The notes: generated by a model from the sequence alone, not told the origin. DNA of 64,000 nt from Aeromicrobium flavum (GCF_007992115.1 NZ_BJZQ01000001.1:310001-374000); one strand, 5' to 3'; shown: positions 1 through 8,415, numbered from the stretch's first letter. Made by a program: numbers and translations.

Positions 1-471
1 GCCCCACAGCAGCGGAGCCACCACGGCGTCGGAGGTGTTCTCGGCCAGCGACTCGACGGCTGCTCGAGCGACGCCGCGGCCGTCGAGACCGCTGGGGTCG
101 CGACCCACCAGGTGGGTGACCTGCTGTCGTGCGGCGGGCAGGTCGTCGCGCTCGAGCTGAGCCGCGATCGTCTCTCCCTCGCGCACGAGCGACCGGCCGC
201 CAACCACGGCCCACGTGGCGGCGGCGGTCAGGACGACGCGCCGCCACGGTCGACGGCAGGTCCGTTCAGCGATCATGGCGACGGCGACCAGCGGGCCGAC
301 GACGACTGCGTGGTGCACCATGCCGGCGCCACGTTGGTCGCGATGGGTCACGCGCTCGACGGCGGCGGCGTACCGGCCCAGGCCCGCGACGGGGTGGAAT
401 CGGGCGGGGTCGCCGACAGCGCGGTCGAGCGCGAACCCGACCGCGATGCCGACGGCGCGGGACACGGTCAC
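1..471 (-). CDS. cobD: Adenosylcobinamide-phosphate synthase CobD (CbiB family), C-terminus cut by window edge
   Basis: Integral membrane enzyme that attaches the aminopropanol arm to adenosylcobyric acid. Only the first 157 codons are in the window. Visible family marks are the N-terminal LDRAVGDP segment (residues 15-22) followed by HPV, and the motif ESLAENTSDAVVAP close to the cut. The GTG start at 471 overlaps the cbtA stop as GTGA, so it is the third gene of the riboswitch-led cbtB-cbtA-cobD unit; a GTG two codons downstream (465) is the alternative. The catalytic and C-terminal membrane part cannot be judged. Confidence 0.9.
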   Translation of the reverse strand, partial: MTVSRAVGIAVGFALDRAVGDPARFHPVAGLGRYAAAVERVTHRDQRGAGMVHHAVVVGPLVAVAMIAERTCRRPWRRVVLTAAATWAVVGGRSLVREGETIAAQLERDDLPAARQQVTHLVGRDPSGLDGRGVARAAVESLAENTSDAVVAPLLWG

Positions 472-1277
472 AGGGCGGCAGCGGCCTCGCGACGACGCTG
501 GTCCGCGAGCGCCTTGTCGGCGTCCCGACCCACCAGCCCGGTCAGGACGACACCGAGGACGGCCCACAACCCGGCCAGGGTGACGAGGGACTCGCGGCGG
601 AAGTACCAGAGGGTGTCCGCCGGGAACGCGCCGAGCTCGTTGACCGTCGGCAGCGCCAACCCGACGGCGAGCACGACCACGAGGTAGCCCAGCGCTGCGA
701 CGACCATGGCGTTGAAGCCGCCGATGCGCTCGTGGAGACGGCGCGCGGCGACGACGGCGATCACAGCCGCGGCGAGGCTGATGGCCCAGAACGCGAAGTA
801 CAGTCCGGTGCGCTCGCCGATCGTGTCTCCGCTGCCGACGGCCGGCGGAGTGGACGGGTACTTCAGGAACGGGACGAGCGCCGTGGCGACGAAGCCGACG
901 AGCGTGATCGTCGCCGTCGACCCGCGGGCCCCGAGCGAGCCGAGGCGGCCCAGGGCGAACGCGGCGGCGAGCGCGGTGGCGCCGCCGATCACGGTGCCGA
1001 ACAGGATCGTGCCGGTGGCCAGGCCCCACGTCGACTGGGTGTCGCGGGAGACCTCGGCCTCCTGGCCGTGGCTGTGGCCGGCCTCCTCCTCGTCGTGGGA
1101 GTGCGCTGGGGTTCCTTCGGCGTGGGTGTGCCCGGCGGGCGCGGCCGACGCAGCCTCCTCAAGCGCGATGGCGGTGTCGATCTGGGGCTCAGCGACGACG
1201 TAGGCGATGAGGAAGGCGGCGATGCCGGCGACGAGGCCGGCGACCAGGCCATGGACGAGAAAGGTGCGAGGGGTCAT
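468..1277 (-). CDS. cbtA: Cobalt transporter subunit CbtA
   Basis: Predicted membrane subunit of the CbtAB cobalt uptake system, 269 residues. It has an N-terminal membrane helix (about 8-28) and about five later hydrophobic segments, and ends in an Arg/Ala-rich cytoplasmic tail. Between the first helix and the rest lies a His/Asp/Glu-rich loop (residues 50-73) with HTHAEGTPAHSHDE and a second HSH, a likely metal-binding stretch. It follows cbtB and overlaps cobD by four bases. Assignment rests on family resemblance, cbtB as neighbour and the upstream cobalamin riboswitch; cobalt specificity is inferred from that context. Confidence 0.85.
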   Translation of the reverse strand: MTPRTFLVHGLVAGLVAGIAAFLIAYVVAEPQIDTAIALEEAASAAPAGHTHAEGTPAHSHDEEEAGHSHGQEAEVSRDTQSTWGLATGTILFGTVIGGATALAAAFALGRLGSLGARGSTATITLVGFVATALVPFLKYPSTPPAVGSGDTIGERTGLYFAFWAISLAAAVIAVVAARRLHERIGGFNAMVVAALGYLVVVLAVGLALPTVNELGAFPADTLWYFRRESLVTLAGLWAVLGVVLTGLVGRDADKALADQRRREAAAAL

Positions 1278-1403
1278 GAGGGATCCGTTCGTGGACCGGT
1301 CGCGGGCATGACGATGCCGGGGAACCGGTGAGCCGTGAGGGATGCCGGGCGACAGCCCGGAGGACGCCCGGAGACGACCGGGTGGGCCAGACGCGCAGAC
1401 GCG

Positions 1404-1613
1404 TCAGTGGCAGGGATAGCCCATGACGTGGCGTGCGTCGTGGACCCACTCGTGCACGAGGGTCCCCTCGAGGACCGAGAACGCACCCTGCTCGGCGCCC
1501 ACGAAGAACAGCACCACGGCGGCGAGGAGGGCGGAGAAGATCGCCCACGGGGCGAGGTCCGAGACCGGGATCTGGGGAAGGGCGGCGGGAACGGCCGCGG
1601 TTGCCTGAGGCAT
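1404..1613 (-). CDS. cbtB: Cobalt transporter subunit CbtB
   Basis: Small (69 residue) single-helix partner of CbtA. The start ATG at 1613 is preceded by AAGGAG at seven bases, so the longer in-frame extension is not used. One hydrophobic helix (about residues 20-38) is followed by the diagnostic C-terminal histidine cluster HEWVHDARH and the terminal PCH, thought to bind the metal. About 125 bases separate it from cbtA, including a G/C-rich stretch, but no clear terminator is seen, so the pair is probably co-transcribed under the cobalamin riboswitch just upstream. Confidence 0.88.
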   Translation of the reverse strand: MPQATAAVPAALPQIPVSDLAPWAIFSALLAAVVLFFVGAEQGAFSVLEGTLVHEWVHDARHVMGYPCH

Positions 1614-1639
1614 GTGACACTCCTTGGGGATTCTGCGTC

Positions 1640-1765
1640 CCATCGATGGATGTTTCGCCCAACTGGAAGGTCTGGCTCCGCCCGAATGGGGCGATACAGT
1701 AGCGCGACTGCGCCGGAATCTCACCGGCTTCCTCTCAGCAAGGCAGGTCGAGGCTAGCAGCCCCG
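1640..1765 (-). promoter_or_regulatory. Cobalamin riboswitch controlling cbtB-cbtA-cobD
   Basis: On the minus strand the leader contains the conserved core GCCGGTGAGATTCCGGC (1716-1732), the CGCTACTGTATC segment after it and a B12-box-like AGCCAGACC (about 1669-1677), all typical of cobalamin-sensing leaders. The RNA element overlaps the last codons and stop (1735-1737) of the upstream phosphatase gene. A palindrome CCATCGATGG lies between the box and the cbtB ribosome-binding site and could take part in the switching structure. Exact ends are estimated. Confidence 0.82.
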
Positions 1766-2199
1766 CCGTTCAGTCCGGTAGGGGCCGTCGAGATGAGATC
1801 GGCGTTGCCGGGTACCGGGCAGGGACGGCCGGTCAGCAGCTCCACGGCGATGGCGATCGTGTCCCCGTGGGTGACCAGAAGCAGGTCGTCACCATGGGCA
1901 CGCAGGACTGCAAGGATCCTGATGCGCACCTCGTCGACGGTCTCCTGACGTCCGCGCTCGACCAGCCGGGCGTCGAGCACAGGCGTCAGGCCGAGTGCGC
2001 TGGAGACGATCTCGGCGGTCTGCACGGCCCGCACGGCCGGCGAGGTCAGAAGCACGCGATACGGCGCTCCACGCAGCGCCTCCGCCGCGGCACGAGCCTG
2101 TGCGCGGCCGACTCGCGTCAGCGGGGGCGTGCGGTCACCGAACTGGAGCCGTCCGGCGGCGTTCCACGTGGACTCCCCATGACGGAGCCAGCCGATCAC
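1735..2199 (-). CDS. Histidine phosphatase, probable alpha-ribazole phosphatase of the cobalamin pathway
   Basis: Phosphoglycerate-mutase-type phosphatase of 154 residues. The start GTG at 2199 overlaps the cobA stop (GTGA). It shows the phosphohistidine motif LRHGES at residues 5-10, conserved arginines in the middle (RAVQTAEIV) and the second catalytic histidine in LVTHGDT. Being last in a B12 operon, it may remove phosphate from alpha-ribazole phosphate during lower-ligand assembly (the CobC role of enterics). That substrate is inferred from position only; many relatives act on other phosphates. Its 3' end is shared with the next riboswitch. Confidence 0.75.
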   Translation of the reverse strand: MIGWLRHGESTWNAAGRLQFGDRTPPLTRVGRAQARAAAEALRGAPYRVLLTSPAVRAVQTAEIVSSALGLTPVLDARLVERGRQETVDEVRIRILAVLRAHGDDLLLVTHGDTIAIAVELLTGRPCPVPGNADLISTAPTGLNGGAASLDLPC

Positions 2200-3167
2200 C
2201 GCTCGAGGGCAGCCACGTGGCCGATGACGGCCACAGCCGGTGCGCCGATGCCCGCGGTCGCCGCATCGTCGGCGGCCTTGGCGAGGGTCGTGCGCACGGC
2301 GCGCTGGCTCGGAAGGCTGGCGTCGGCCACGAGGGCGCACGGCGTTGCCCCGTCAAGGCCGGCCTCGAGGAGCGCCTCGGTGATGGCGGGCAGCGTTCGG
2401 ACGCCCATCAGCACCACGAGTGTCGTGCCAGACCGGGCCAGGGCGGCGTAGTCGACGGTGGAGTCTGGGTGTCCGGGCGGGACGTGACCCGAGACGACCG
2501 TGAACCCCTGCACGAGGCCGCGATGGGTGACCGGCACCCCGGCGAGCTCAGGTGCCGCGACGCTGGACGTGACCCCCGGGATGACGCGGGTGGGGACCCC
2601 AGCGGCGGCGCACGCCTGGATCTCCTCGAAGCCGCGGCCGAAGACGTACGAGTCGCCGCCCTTGAGCCGCACGACGTGGCGGCCGCGCCGCGCGTGGTCG
2701 ACGAGGATCCGATTGATCTCGTCCTGGCTGGTGGAGCGTCCGAACGGGATCTTGGAGACGTCGACGACCTCGACGCCCGGGGGCGCCCAGGCGATCGCCT
2801 CCCATGGGGCGAGACGGTCTGCGACGACGACGTCCGCGGTCTCCAGCGCCTCACGGCCGGCGACGGTCACCAGGCCGGGATCGCCGGGTCCGGCGCCGAC
2901 GAGCGTCACCCGACCGGCTCCGGAGGGAGGCGTCGCGGCGACGGGGGACGGTACGCGGCGGATCACGAGGTCGAACGTGCTCTCGTCGACCTGGTCGCTG
3001 GCCCACCTCAGTCGGCCGCGCCGAACGAGGTCCTCGAGAGCCGCGCAGAGCGCGTCGGTGCGCAGCGTCACCGAGGCGCCGTCGCCGAGCAGGCTCACGA
3101 TGGTGGGGACGGCGTGCTCGCCGCTGTCGAGGACGAGGACGGACAGTCCGTGGGCGTTCAGATGCAT
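2196..3167 (-). CDS. cobA: Uroporphyrinogen-III C-methyltransferase (SUMT) with degenerate siroheme-synthase N-terminus
   Basis: Makes precorrin-2, the first committed corrin precursor, from uroporphyrinogen III with two SAM. 323 residues. The C-terminal methyltransferase begins about residue 85 with LVGAGPGDPGL and carries VVRLKGGDSYVFGRG, GVTSSVAAP and the VVLMGV region of SUMT enzymes. Residues about 8-75 align in pattern with the NAD-binding CysG/Met8 domain, but the glycine loop is lost (VLDSGEHAVP), so dehydrogenase activity is unlikely. The ATG at 3167 overlaps the previous gene by ten bases and the next by four. Confidence 0.88.
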   Translation of the reverse strand: MHLNAHGLSVLVLDSGEHAVPTIVSLLGDGASVTLRTDALCAALEDLVRRGRLRWASDQVDESTFDLVIRRVPSPVAATPPSGAGRVTLVGAGPGDPGLVTVAGREALETADVVVADRLAPWEAIAWAPPGVEVVDVSKIPFGRSTSQDEINRILVDHARRGRHVVRLKGGDSYVFGRGFEEIQACAAAGVPTRVIPGVTSSVAAPELAGVPVTHRGLVQGFTVVSGHVPPGHPDSTVDYAALARSGTTLVVLMGVRTLPAITEALLEAGLDGATPCALVADASLPSQRAVRTTLAKAADDAATAGIGAPAVAVIGHVAALER

Positions 3168-5578
3168 GCGGTGTGCACTCCCCAGGTGGTGAGCAGGCGG
3201 CGGGTGATGGACGGCTCGCGGACGGCGATGCGGACCCAGGAGTCGTCGAGGCTCGGGAAGGTGTCGGCGCGGCGCAGCGCGAATCCGGCATTCCGGAGCC
3301 GTGAGTGGAGGCCGGGGCCGGGACGCGCGAGGACGAAGGGAGCCTCGGACTCGGTGACGGGGACTCCCAGCTCGACCAGGCCGTCGATCAGCACTCGGCG
3401 GTGCTGCTGGACCTGCCGGGCGCGGCAGTACGTCTCGCGAGCGGCCTCCGGACGGGTGGTCGCTTCGACGGCGTGCAGGGCGGGTGTGCCGACCGACCAC
3501 GGCGCCTGCTGGCCGCGCAGGTCGGCGAGCACGCGTGGGTCGCCGACGACGTAGCCGGCGCGGATACCCGGCATCGACCAGAGCTTGGTCAGGCTGCGGA
3601 CGACGACGAGGCCGAGCAGGCGGTGCGACGTCAGACTGTGCGTCTCGCCGGGCACGAAGTCCATGAACGCCTCGTCCACCACCACCACGCGGCCGGGACG
3701 GCACAGCGATCGCAGCACCGCTGCGGGGTGGAGTCGGCCGGTCGGGTTGGTCGGGTTGCCGACGATGACGAGGTCGGCGTCACGCGGCACGGCAGTGGGG
3801 TCGAGCGCGAACTCGTCCTCGGCGCGGCAGACGACATGCGAGACGCGGTGGCCGGCGGCACGCAGGGCGACGTCCGGCTCGGTGAACTGGGGATGCACGA
3901 CGACCGGCCGGCGCCACGGACGGGAGCGCGCGATCAACGTGAAGGCCTCGGCGGCGCCGGCGGTGACCAGGACGTCCTCGACGGCTCGACCGTGGTGCCG
4001 GGCGACCGCGGCCTGCGCCGTGCTCGCATCGGGGTAAGCGGTCGAGGCCGCCAGACCCTCCGCGAGCGCGGTCTCGAGCCATGCCGGCCGGGGCAGGCGA
4101 CTCACGTTGACGGCGAGGTCGACGAGGCCATCGCGCGCCTCGACGTCGCCATGGTGACGCAGGGGATCAGCGATCGGCTCGGGCACGCTCGTCGGTACGG
4201 ATGCCACGGCGCTGGGGAGCATCGTGCCGGCGTGCGCCGGGGCCGTCGCGGCCGCGTCGGCGAACGCCTGGGCGAGGTGCGGGTGCCCGGCCCAGTGCAG
4301 ATGCAGGTACGAGGCGCTCAGCGTGGGACCCGCGAAACCGACCGGCGATCCGTCCACCGTCCATGCGGGGTTGTCGCCGTGGACGGGGGTGACGGTCGTG
4401 CGGTGGAACTCGTGCGCGGTGGCCGTCGTGCCCGCCACGCCGAGGAGCTGGTCGCCGGCCAGGGTGGGACGGCGGTAGGAGAGCGTGAGCCGTGGTGTCA
4501 TCACGGCGTCGGCGGCGAGCGCGCCGACCATCGGGTGCCCGTCGACGGTGCGGCACAGGTACAGCAGGCCCGCGCACTCGGCGACCGTCGGGACGCCGTC
4601 AAACACGGCCTGGCGCAGGTCCTCGCGCAGGCTCGCGTTGGCGCTGAGCGCGGCCGCGTGCACCTCGGGGAAGCCGCCGCCGAGGTAGATCCCGCGGGTT
4701 CCGGCAGGGAGTCGGGAGTCGCGGGCGGGGTCGAAAAGTGCGACGGTGCAGCCGGCGGCCTCGAGCAGCTCGGTGGTCTCGGCGTACCGGAAGGTGAAGG
4801 CGCGTCCGGCGGCGACGGCGACGACGGGGGAGTCGGCGGCCGCGCGACTGACATGGGCAGTCGGGTCCCAGGCCGTCTCGGTGAGGCTCGGCGCGGTCCG
4901 CGCAACGTCGATCACGGCGTCGAGATCGATGCTGGCCGACACCTGATCGACGAGCCGGTCGAGGGCGGAGGCGGCCTCGTCGCGCTCGTCGGCGGGCACG
5001 AGGCCCAGGTGCCGCGACGGGGCGCTCACTCCCTGGTCGCGCTGCAGGATGCCCAGGACCGGGATGCCCGTCCGCTCGATGGCGGAGACGACCTCGGAGG
5101 CGTGCCGCGCGGAGCCCGCCTTGTTCAAGATGATGCCGGCGATCCGGACGCCCGGCTCGAACGTGGCCATGCCGTGCACCACGGCGCCGATGCTGCGGGA
5201 AGCGTGCGAGACGTCCACGACGAGCACGATCGGCGTACGCGTCAGCGTGGCCACGTGTGCGGTCGACGCGAATCCGTCACCACCGATCTGGCCGTCGAAC
5301 AGGCCCATGACCCCCTCGACGACCGCGAGGTCGGCACCGCGCGCGCCGTGCAGCAGCAGCGGCGCGATGAGCGCGGGGTCGGTCAGGTGCGGGTCGAGAT
5401 TACGTCCGGGCCGGCCGGTCGCGAGCGCGTGGTAACCGGGGTCGATGTAGTCGGGGCCCACCTTGTGTCCGGAGACGACGTGCCCACGAGCGGCGAGGGC
5501 GGCCATCAGGCCGGTCGCGACCGTCGTCTTGCCGTGCCCCGACGCCGGGGCTGCCACGAGGACCCGTGGCAGGGTCAC
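3158..5578 (-). CDS. cobB/cobC: Fusion of cobyrinate a,c-diamide synthase (CobB) and threonine-phosphate decarboxylase-like CobC
   Basis: One 806-residue frame holds two enzymes. Residues 1 to about 445 are CobB: P-loop ASGHGKTT (about 11-18), KVGPDYIDPGYH and the glutaminase-like half with YLGGGFPEVHA (about 299) and nucleophile-type AECAGLLYL (Cys about 333); it amidates the a and c side chains with glutamine and ATP. After a Pro/Val-rich linker, residues about 476-806 form a fold-type I PLP enzyme with NPTNPTGRLH and the Schiff-base lysine in SLTKLWSMPG (about 665). This half would supply aminopropanol phosphate. GTG at 5578 gives a GTGA overlap with cobO; GTG at 5581 is possible. Confidence 0.88.
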   Translation of the reverse strand: MTLPRVLVAAPASGHGKTTVATGLMAALAARGHVVSGHKVGPDYIDPGYHALATGRPGRNLDPHLTDPALIAPLLLHGARGADLAVVEGVMGLFDGQIGGDGFASTAHVATLTRTPIVLVVDVSHASRSIGAVVHGMATFEPGVRIAGIILNKAGSARHASEVVSAIERTGIPVLGILQRDQGVSAPSRHLGLVPADERDEAASALDRLVDQVSASIDLDAVIDVARTAPSLTETAWDPTAHVSRAAADSPVVAVAAGRAFTFRYAETTELLEAAGCTVALFDPARDSRLPAGTRGIYLGGGFPEVHAAALSANASLREDLRQAVFDGVPTVAECAGLLYLCRTVDGHPMVGALAADAVMTPRLTLSYRRPTLAGDQLLGVAGTTATAHEFHRTTVTPVHGDNPAWTVDGSPVGFAGPTLSASYLHLHWAGHPHLAQAFADAAATAPAHAGTMLPSAVASVPTSVPEPIADPLRHHGDVEARDGLVDLAVNVSRLPRPAWLETALAEGLAASTAYPDASTAQAAVARHHGRAVEDVLVTAGAAEAFTLIARSRPWRRPVVVHPQFTEPDVALRAAGHRVSHVVCRAEDEFALDPTAVPRDADLVIVGNPTNPTGRLHPAAVLRSLCRPGRVVVVDEAFMDFVPGETHSLTSHRLLGLVVVRSLTKLWSMPGIRAGYVVGDPRVLADLRGQQAPWSVGTPALHAVEATTRPEAARETYCRARQVQQHRRVLIDGLVELGVPVTESEAPFVLARPGPGLHSRLRNAGFALRRADTFPSLDDSWVRIAVREPSITRRLLTTWGVHTACI

Positions 5579-6189
5579 CACTCGATGCCTCGCTGACCCT
5601 TCTGGCCCACGTCCATGGGGTGCTTCACGTGCGTCATCTCGGTGACCAGGTCGGCCACGTCGAGCAGGCGAGGATCCGCGCGGCGGCCCGTCACGACGAC
5701 GTGCTGCGTGCCCGGGCGGTTCGCGAGCGTGTCGACGACGTCGTCGACGTCGACCCAGCCCCACTGCATCGGGTAGGTGAACTCGTCGAGGACGTAGAGC
5801 CGGTGCCGCTCCGCCCGGATGCGGCGCTTGACCTCGGCCCAACCCTCGGCCGCGTCGGCGGCGTGGTCGTCCTCGGTGCCGCCCTTGCGGCTCCACGACC
5901 AGCCCGAGCCCATCTTGTGCCACTCGATCGGGCCGCCCTCGCCGGTCTCGTCGTGCAGTCGGGCGAGGCGCTCGAGCACGGTCTGCTCGCCGATGCGCCA
6001 CTTGGCTGACTTGACGAACTGGAAGACGCCGATGTCCCAGCCCTGGTTCCAGCCGCGCATGGCCAGTCCGAACGCGGCGGTGGACTTCCCCTTGCCGTCG
6101 CCGGTGTGGACCATCAGCAGCGGCCGGTTGCGGCGCTGGCGCGTGGTGAGCCCGTCGTCGGGGACGGTGAGGGGCTTGCCCTGCGGCAT
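5575..6189 (-). CDS. cobO: Cob(I)yrinic acid a,c-diamide adenosyltransferase
   Basis: Transfers the 5'-deoxyadenosyl group from ATP to reduced cobalt, forming the Co-C bond. 204 residues, normal length for the BtuR/CobO type. The unusual P-loop GDGKGKST is at residues 30-37, followed by FQFVKSAKW, the conserved GSGWSW block, LDEFTYPM (Walker-B-like) and VVTGRRADPRL. The ATG at 6189 lies one base after the upstream chelatase gene (TGACATG), and its stop overlaps the CobB/CobC fusion start, so translation is probably coupled. Confidence 0.95.
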   Translation of the reverse strand: MPQGKPLTVPDDGLTTRQRRNRPLLMVHTGDGKGKSTAAFGLAMRGWNQGWDIGVFQFVKSAKWRIGEQTVLERLARLHDETGEGGPIEWHKMGSGWSWSRKGGTEDDHAADAAEGWAEVKRRIRAERHRLYVLDEFTYPMQWGWVDVDDVVDTLANRPGTQHVVVTGRRADPRLLDVADLVTEMTHVKHPMDVGQKGQRGIEW

Positions 6190-6190
6190 G

Positions 6191-8224
6191 TCAGGCCACC
6201 CCCTCGCGCGGTGCGGTCGCGGCCTGGACCACGCCGGTGATGCCTTCGGCGGTGACCTCGTCGAGCGGCACGTGTTCGGCCTGGAGGTGGGTCGCGAGGT
6301 CGGCGCCGAGCCCCATGCGGAAGCGTCCGGACTCGCAGTCGACCACGACGCTCTGGATCCCGGAGGCGGCGATGTGGCGGGCCACGTGGTGGGCCCGCCC
6401 GAGCGCGTCCGGGCCGGACGTGGCCCGTCCGTCGGTCACAGCGACGAGGAGAGGCCGACGTGAGGGGTCGCGCAGCGCCTCGCGGCGGACGACCTCGGCG
6501 GCCTGGAGCAGGCCCTCGGCGAGCGGCGTGCGGCCACCGGCGGGCAGGTCGGCGAGGCGGCGTGAGGCGACCTCGACCGACCCGGTGGGCGGCAGCGCGA
6601 TCTCGGCGGTGTGCTGGCGGAAGGTGACGAGCGCGACCTTGTCGCGGCGGCGGTACGCGTCGAGCAGCAGCGACAGGACAGCGGTCTTGACCTGCTCCAT
6701 GCGCCGGCGCGCGGCCATCGAGCCGGACGCGTCGACGCAGAGCAGCACGAGGTTCGACTCCTGCCCGACGGTCTCGGCACGGCGCAGGTCGCCCGGGTGG
6801 AGGGTGAGTCCGCGGCCGCCGGACGGTCCGCGCCGGGCGACCTGGTGTGGGGCCGCGGCGGTGATGATCGCCGGGAGGTGGAGCCGGCCGGTGGGCTCGG
6901 CATCGCGGCGGACGCCCGTGACCTTGCCGTGTGACGTGCGGGCCCGCGAGCGCCGGCCCGACTCGCCCTGGCCCGTGCCGCGCACGACGAGCAGCCGGGC
7001 GCGGGCCGGTTCGCCGGCCGAGGCCACCGAGCCGGCGCCGGCCGGGCTCGGCTGCGGCTGGTCGGGGTCGCGGTCGGAGCGGTCGGAGTGGTCGGAGCGG
7101 TCGGAGTGGTCGGCCGGAGTGTCCGGTCCCGTGTCGTCGGACGGCGAGTCGTCCGGCTGCCCGCCAGGTCCGCCATCGTCATCGGGGCCGTCGTCCTCAG
7201 GTCCGGGGTCGGGCTCGTCGGAGCCGAGCAGGTCGTCGAGGCGGTCCTCGTCGAGTCCGGGCTCGTCGAACGGGTTGCGCCGGCGACGGTGGGGGAGGGC
7301 AAGTCGGGCGGCGACCCGCACGTCCTCGCGGGTCACGTGGGTGCGTCCCTGCCATGCGGCGTGCGCTGCGGCGGTGCGCGCAGTCACCAGGTCGGCGCGC
7401 AGGCCGTCGACGTCGAACGCCGCGCAGATCTCGGCGATCGTGGTGAGGGTCTCGTCGTCGAGGTCGACCGCGCGGGCCCGGGCCTGCGCGTCGGCAAGGC
7501 GGGCACGCAGCAGGTCCTGCTCGGTCGCCCACCGGCTCGCGAAGCCCTCAGGCTCGGCGTCGAACGCCATCCGGCGGCGGACGACCTCGACCCGCAGGGC
7601 GGGATCACGGGGCGCGGCGACCTCGACGGTCAGGCCGAACCGGTCGAGCAGCTGCGGGCGCAGCTCACCCTCCTCGGGGTTCATCGTGCCGATCAGGACG
7701 AATCGCGACGCGTGCTCGGCCGAGACGCCGTCGCGCTCGATGCTGACCCGGCCGGTGGCGGCCGCGTCCAGCAACAGGTCCACGAGGTGGTCGTGCAGCA
7801 GGTTGACCTCGTCGACGTAGAGCAGGCCACGGTGGGCGCGGGCGAGCAGGCCCGGCTCGAGCTCGACGCGCCCGTCGCGCAGCACGGAGTCGAGCTTGAG
7901 CGAGCCGGTGACCCGGTCGTCGCTCGCGCCGACCGGCAGCTCGACGAGGCGCACCGGACGCTCGGTGACGGCCGTGGCATCGTCGAACGGGCCGTCGGGG
8001 GAGACGGCTTCGGGATCGTCGGGGTCAGCGGAGAACCGGTCACCCTCGAACACCCGCACGGGTGGCAGGACGTCGGCGAGGCCGCGGACCGTGGTGGTCT
8101 TGGCGGTGCCCTTCTCCCCGCGGACCAGGACGCCGCCGATGAGCGGGTCGATCGCGACCAGGGTGAGGGCCAGGGTCATGTCGTCTGAGCCGACGACGGC
8201 ACAAAAGGGGTACTGCGCTGGCAT
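6191..8224 (-). CDS. Magnesium-chelatase-like ChlI-ChlD fusion (AAA+ ATPase plus VWA), probable cobalt-chelatase partner
   Basis: 677 residues. The AAA+ module has Walker A RGEKGTAKTT (36-44) and Walker B YVDEVNLL. An acidic, Pro/Ser/Asp-rich linker follows (roughly 325-400) and includes a run of alternating SD/DR/DH units. A C-terminal von Willebrand A domain carries the metal site CVDASGSMAARR (about 495-506). In actinobacteria such fused subunits stand beside cobN in place of CobS/CobT, so it probably drives ATP-dependent cobalt insertion into hydrogenobyrinate diamide with CobN. First gene after a cobalamin riboswitch; RBS GGGAG precedes the ATG. Confidence 0.85.
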   Translation of the reverse strand: MPAQYPFCAVVGSDDMTLALTLVAIDPLIGGVLVRGEKGTAKTTTVRGLADVLPPVRVFEGDRFSADPDDPEAVSPDGPFDDATAVTERPVRLVELPVGASDDRVTGSLKLDSVLRDGRVELEPGLLARAHRGLLYVDEVNLLHDHLVDLLLDAAATGRVSIERDGVSAEHASRFVLIGTMNPEEGELRPQLLDRFGLTVEVAAPRDPALRVEVVRRRMAFDAEPEGFASRWATEQDLLRARLADAQARARAVDLDDETLTTIAEICAAFDVDGLRADLVTARTAAAHAAWQGRTHVTREDVRVAARLALPHRRRRNPFDEPGLDEDRLDDLLGSDEPDPGPEDDGPDDDGGPGGQPDDSPSDDTGPDTPADHSDRSDHSDRSDRDPDQPQPSPAGAGSVASAGEPARARLLVVRGTGQGESGRRSRARTSHGKVTGVRRDAEPTGRLHLPAIITAAAPHQVARRGPSGGRGLTLHPGDLRRAETVGQESNLVLLCVDASGSMAARRRMEQVKTAVLSLLLDAYRRRDKVALVTFRQHTAEIALPPTGSVEVASRRLADLPAGGRTPLAEGLLQAAEVVRREALRDPSRRPLLVAVTDGRATSGPDALGRAHHVARHIAASGIQSVVVDCESGRFRMGLGADLATHLQAEHVPLDEVTAEGITGVVQAATAPREGVA
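7072..7113. repeat. Tandem 9-bp repeat inside the chelatase linker
   Basis: Units ggtcggagc and ggtcggagt alternate four times from 7072 to 7107, followed by a partial ggtcgg. On the coding (minus) strand they encode the alternating Asp-His/Arg-Ser stretch that joins the AAA+ and VWA domains. The repeat is in frame (9 bp), so copy change would only lengthen or shorten the flexible linker. Confidence 0.9.
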
Positions 8225-8279
8225 GTAGGGCTCCCGCTCGATCTGCCAATCGGTCCGGGAGCACGGTCGTGTCCCGGGT

Positions 8280-8409
8280 CGGATCGAGGCCGGTCTTCGG
8301 ACTTCCCAGATCGAACGTCTGAGTCACCGCAGCGGGCCCTGTGCCGGATTCTCACCGGCTTCCCAGATTCTCCCCGTGGCCTTGCGGCCGTGGGGCACCT
8401 CGGTCCTTC
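8280..8409 (-). promoter_or_regulatory. Cobalamin riboswitch controlling the chelatase-cobO-cobBC-cobA operon
   Basis: Minus-strand leader with the core AAGCCGGTGAGAATCCGGC (about 8343-8361), a GC-rich preceding stem (GTGCCCCACGGCCGC) and a full B12 box AGTCCGAAGACCGGCC (8288-8303). It lies between a -10-like TATGGT (8416-8421) and the start codon at 8224, leaving about 55 bases of expression platform with inverted GGGAG/CTCCC segments. Ends are estimated. Confidence 0.9.
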
Positions 8410-8415
8410 GCGAAC

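Noticed and set aside
3305..5596. Long open frame on the plus strand antisense to the CobB/CobC fusion
   Set aside because: High GC keeps antisense frames open. The translation is low-complexity Gly/Arg/Asp/Val with no family features, while the minus frame has clear enzyme motifs.
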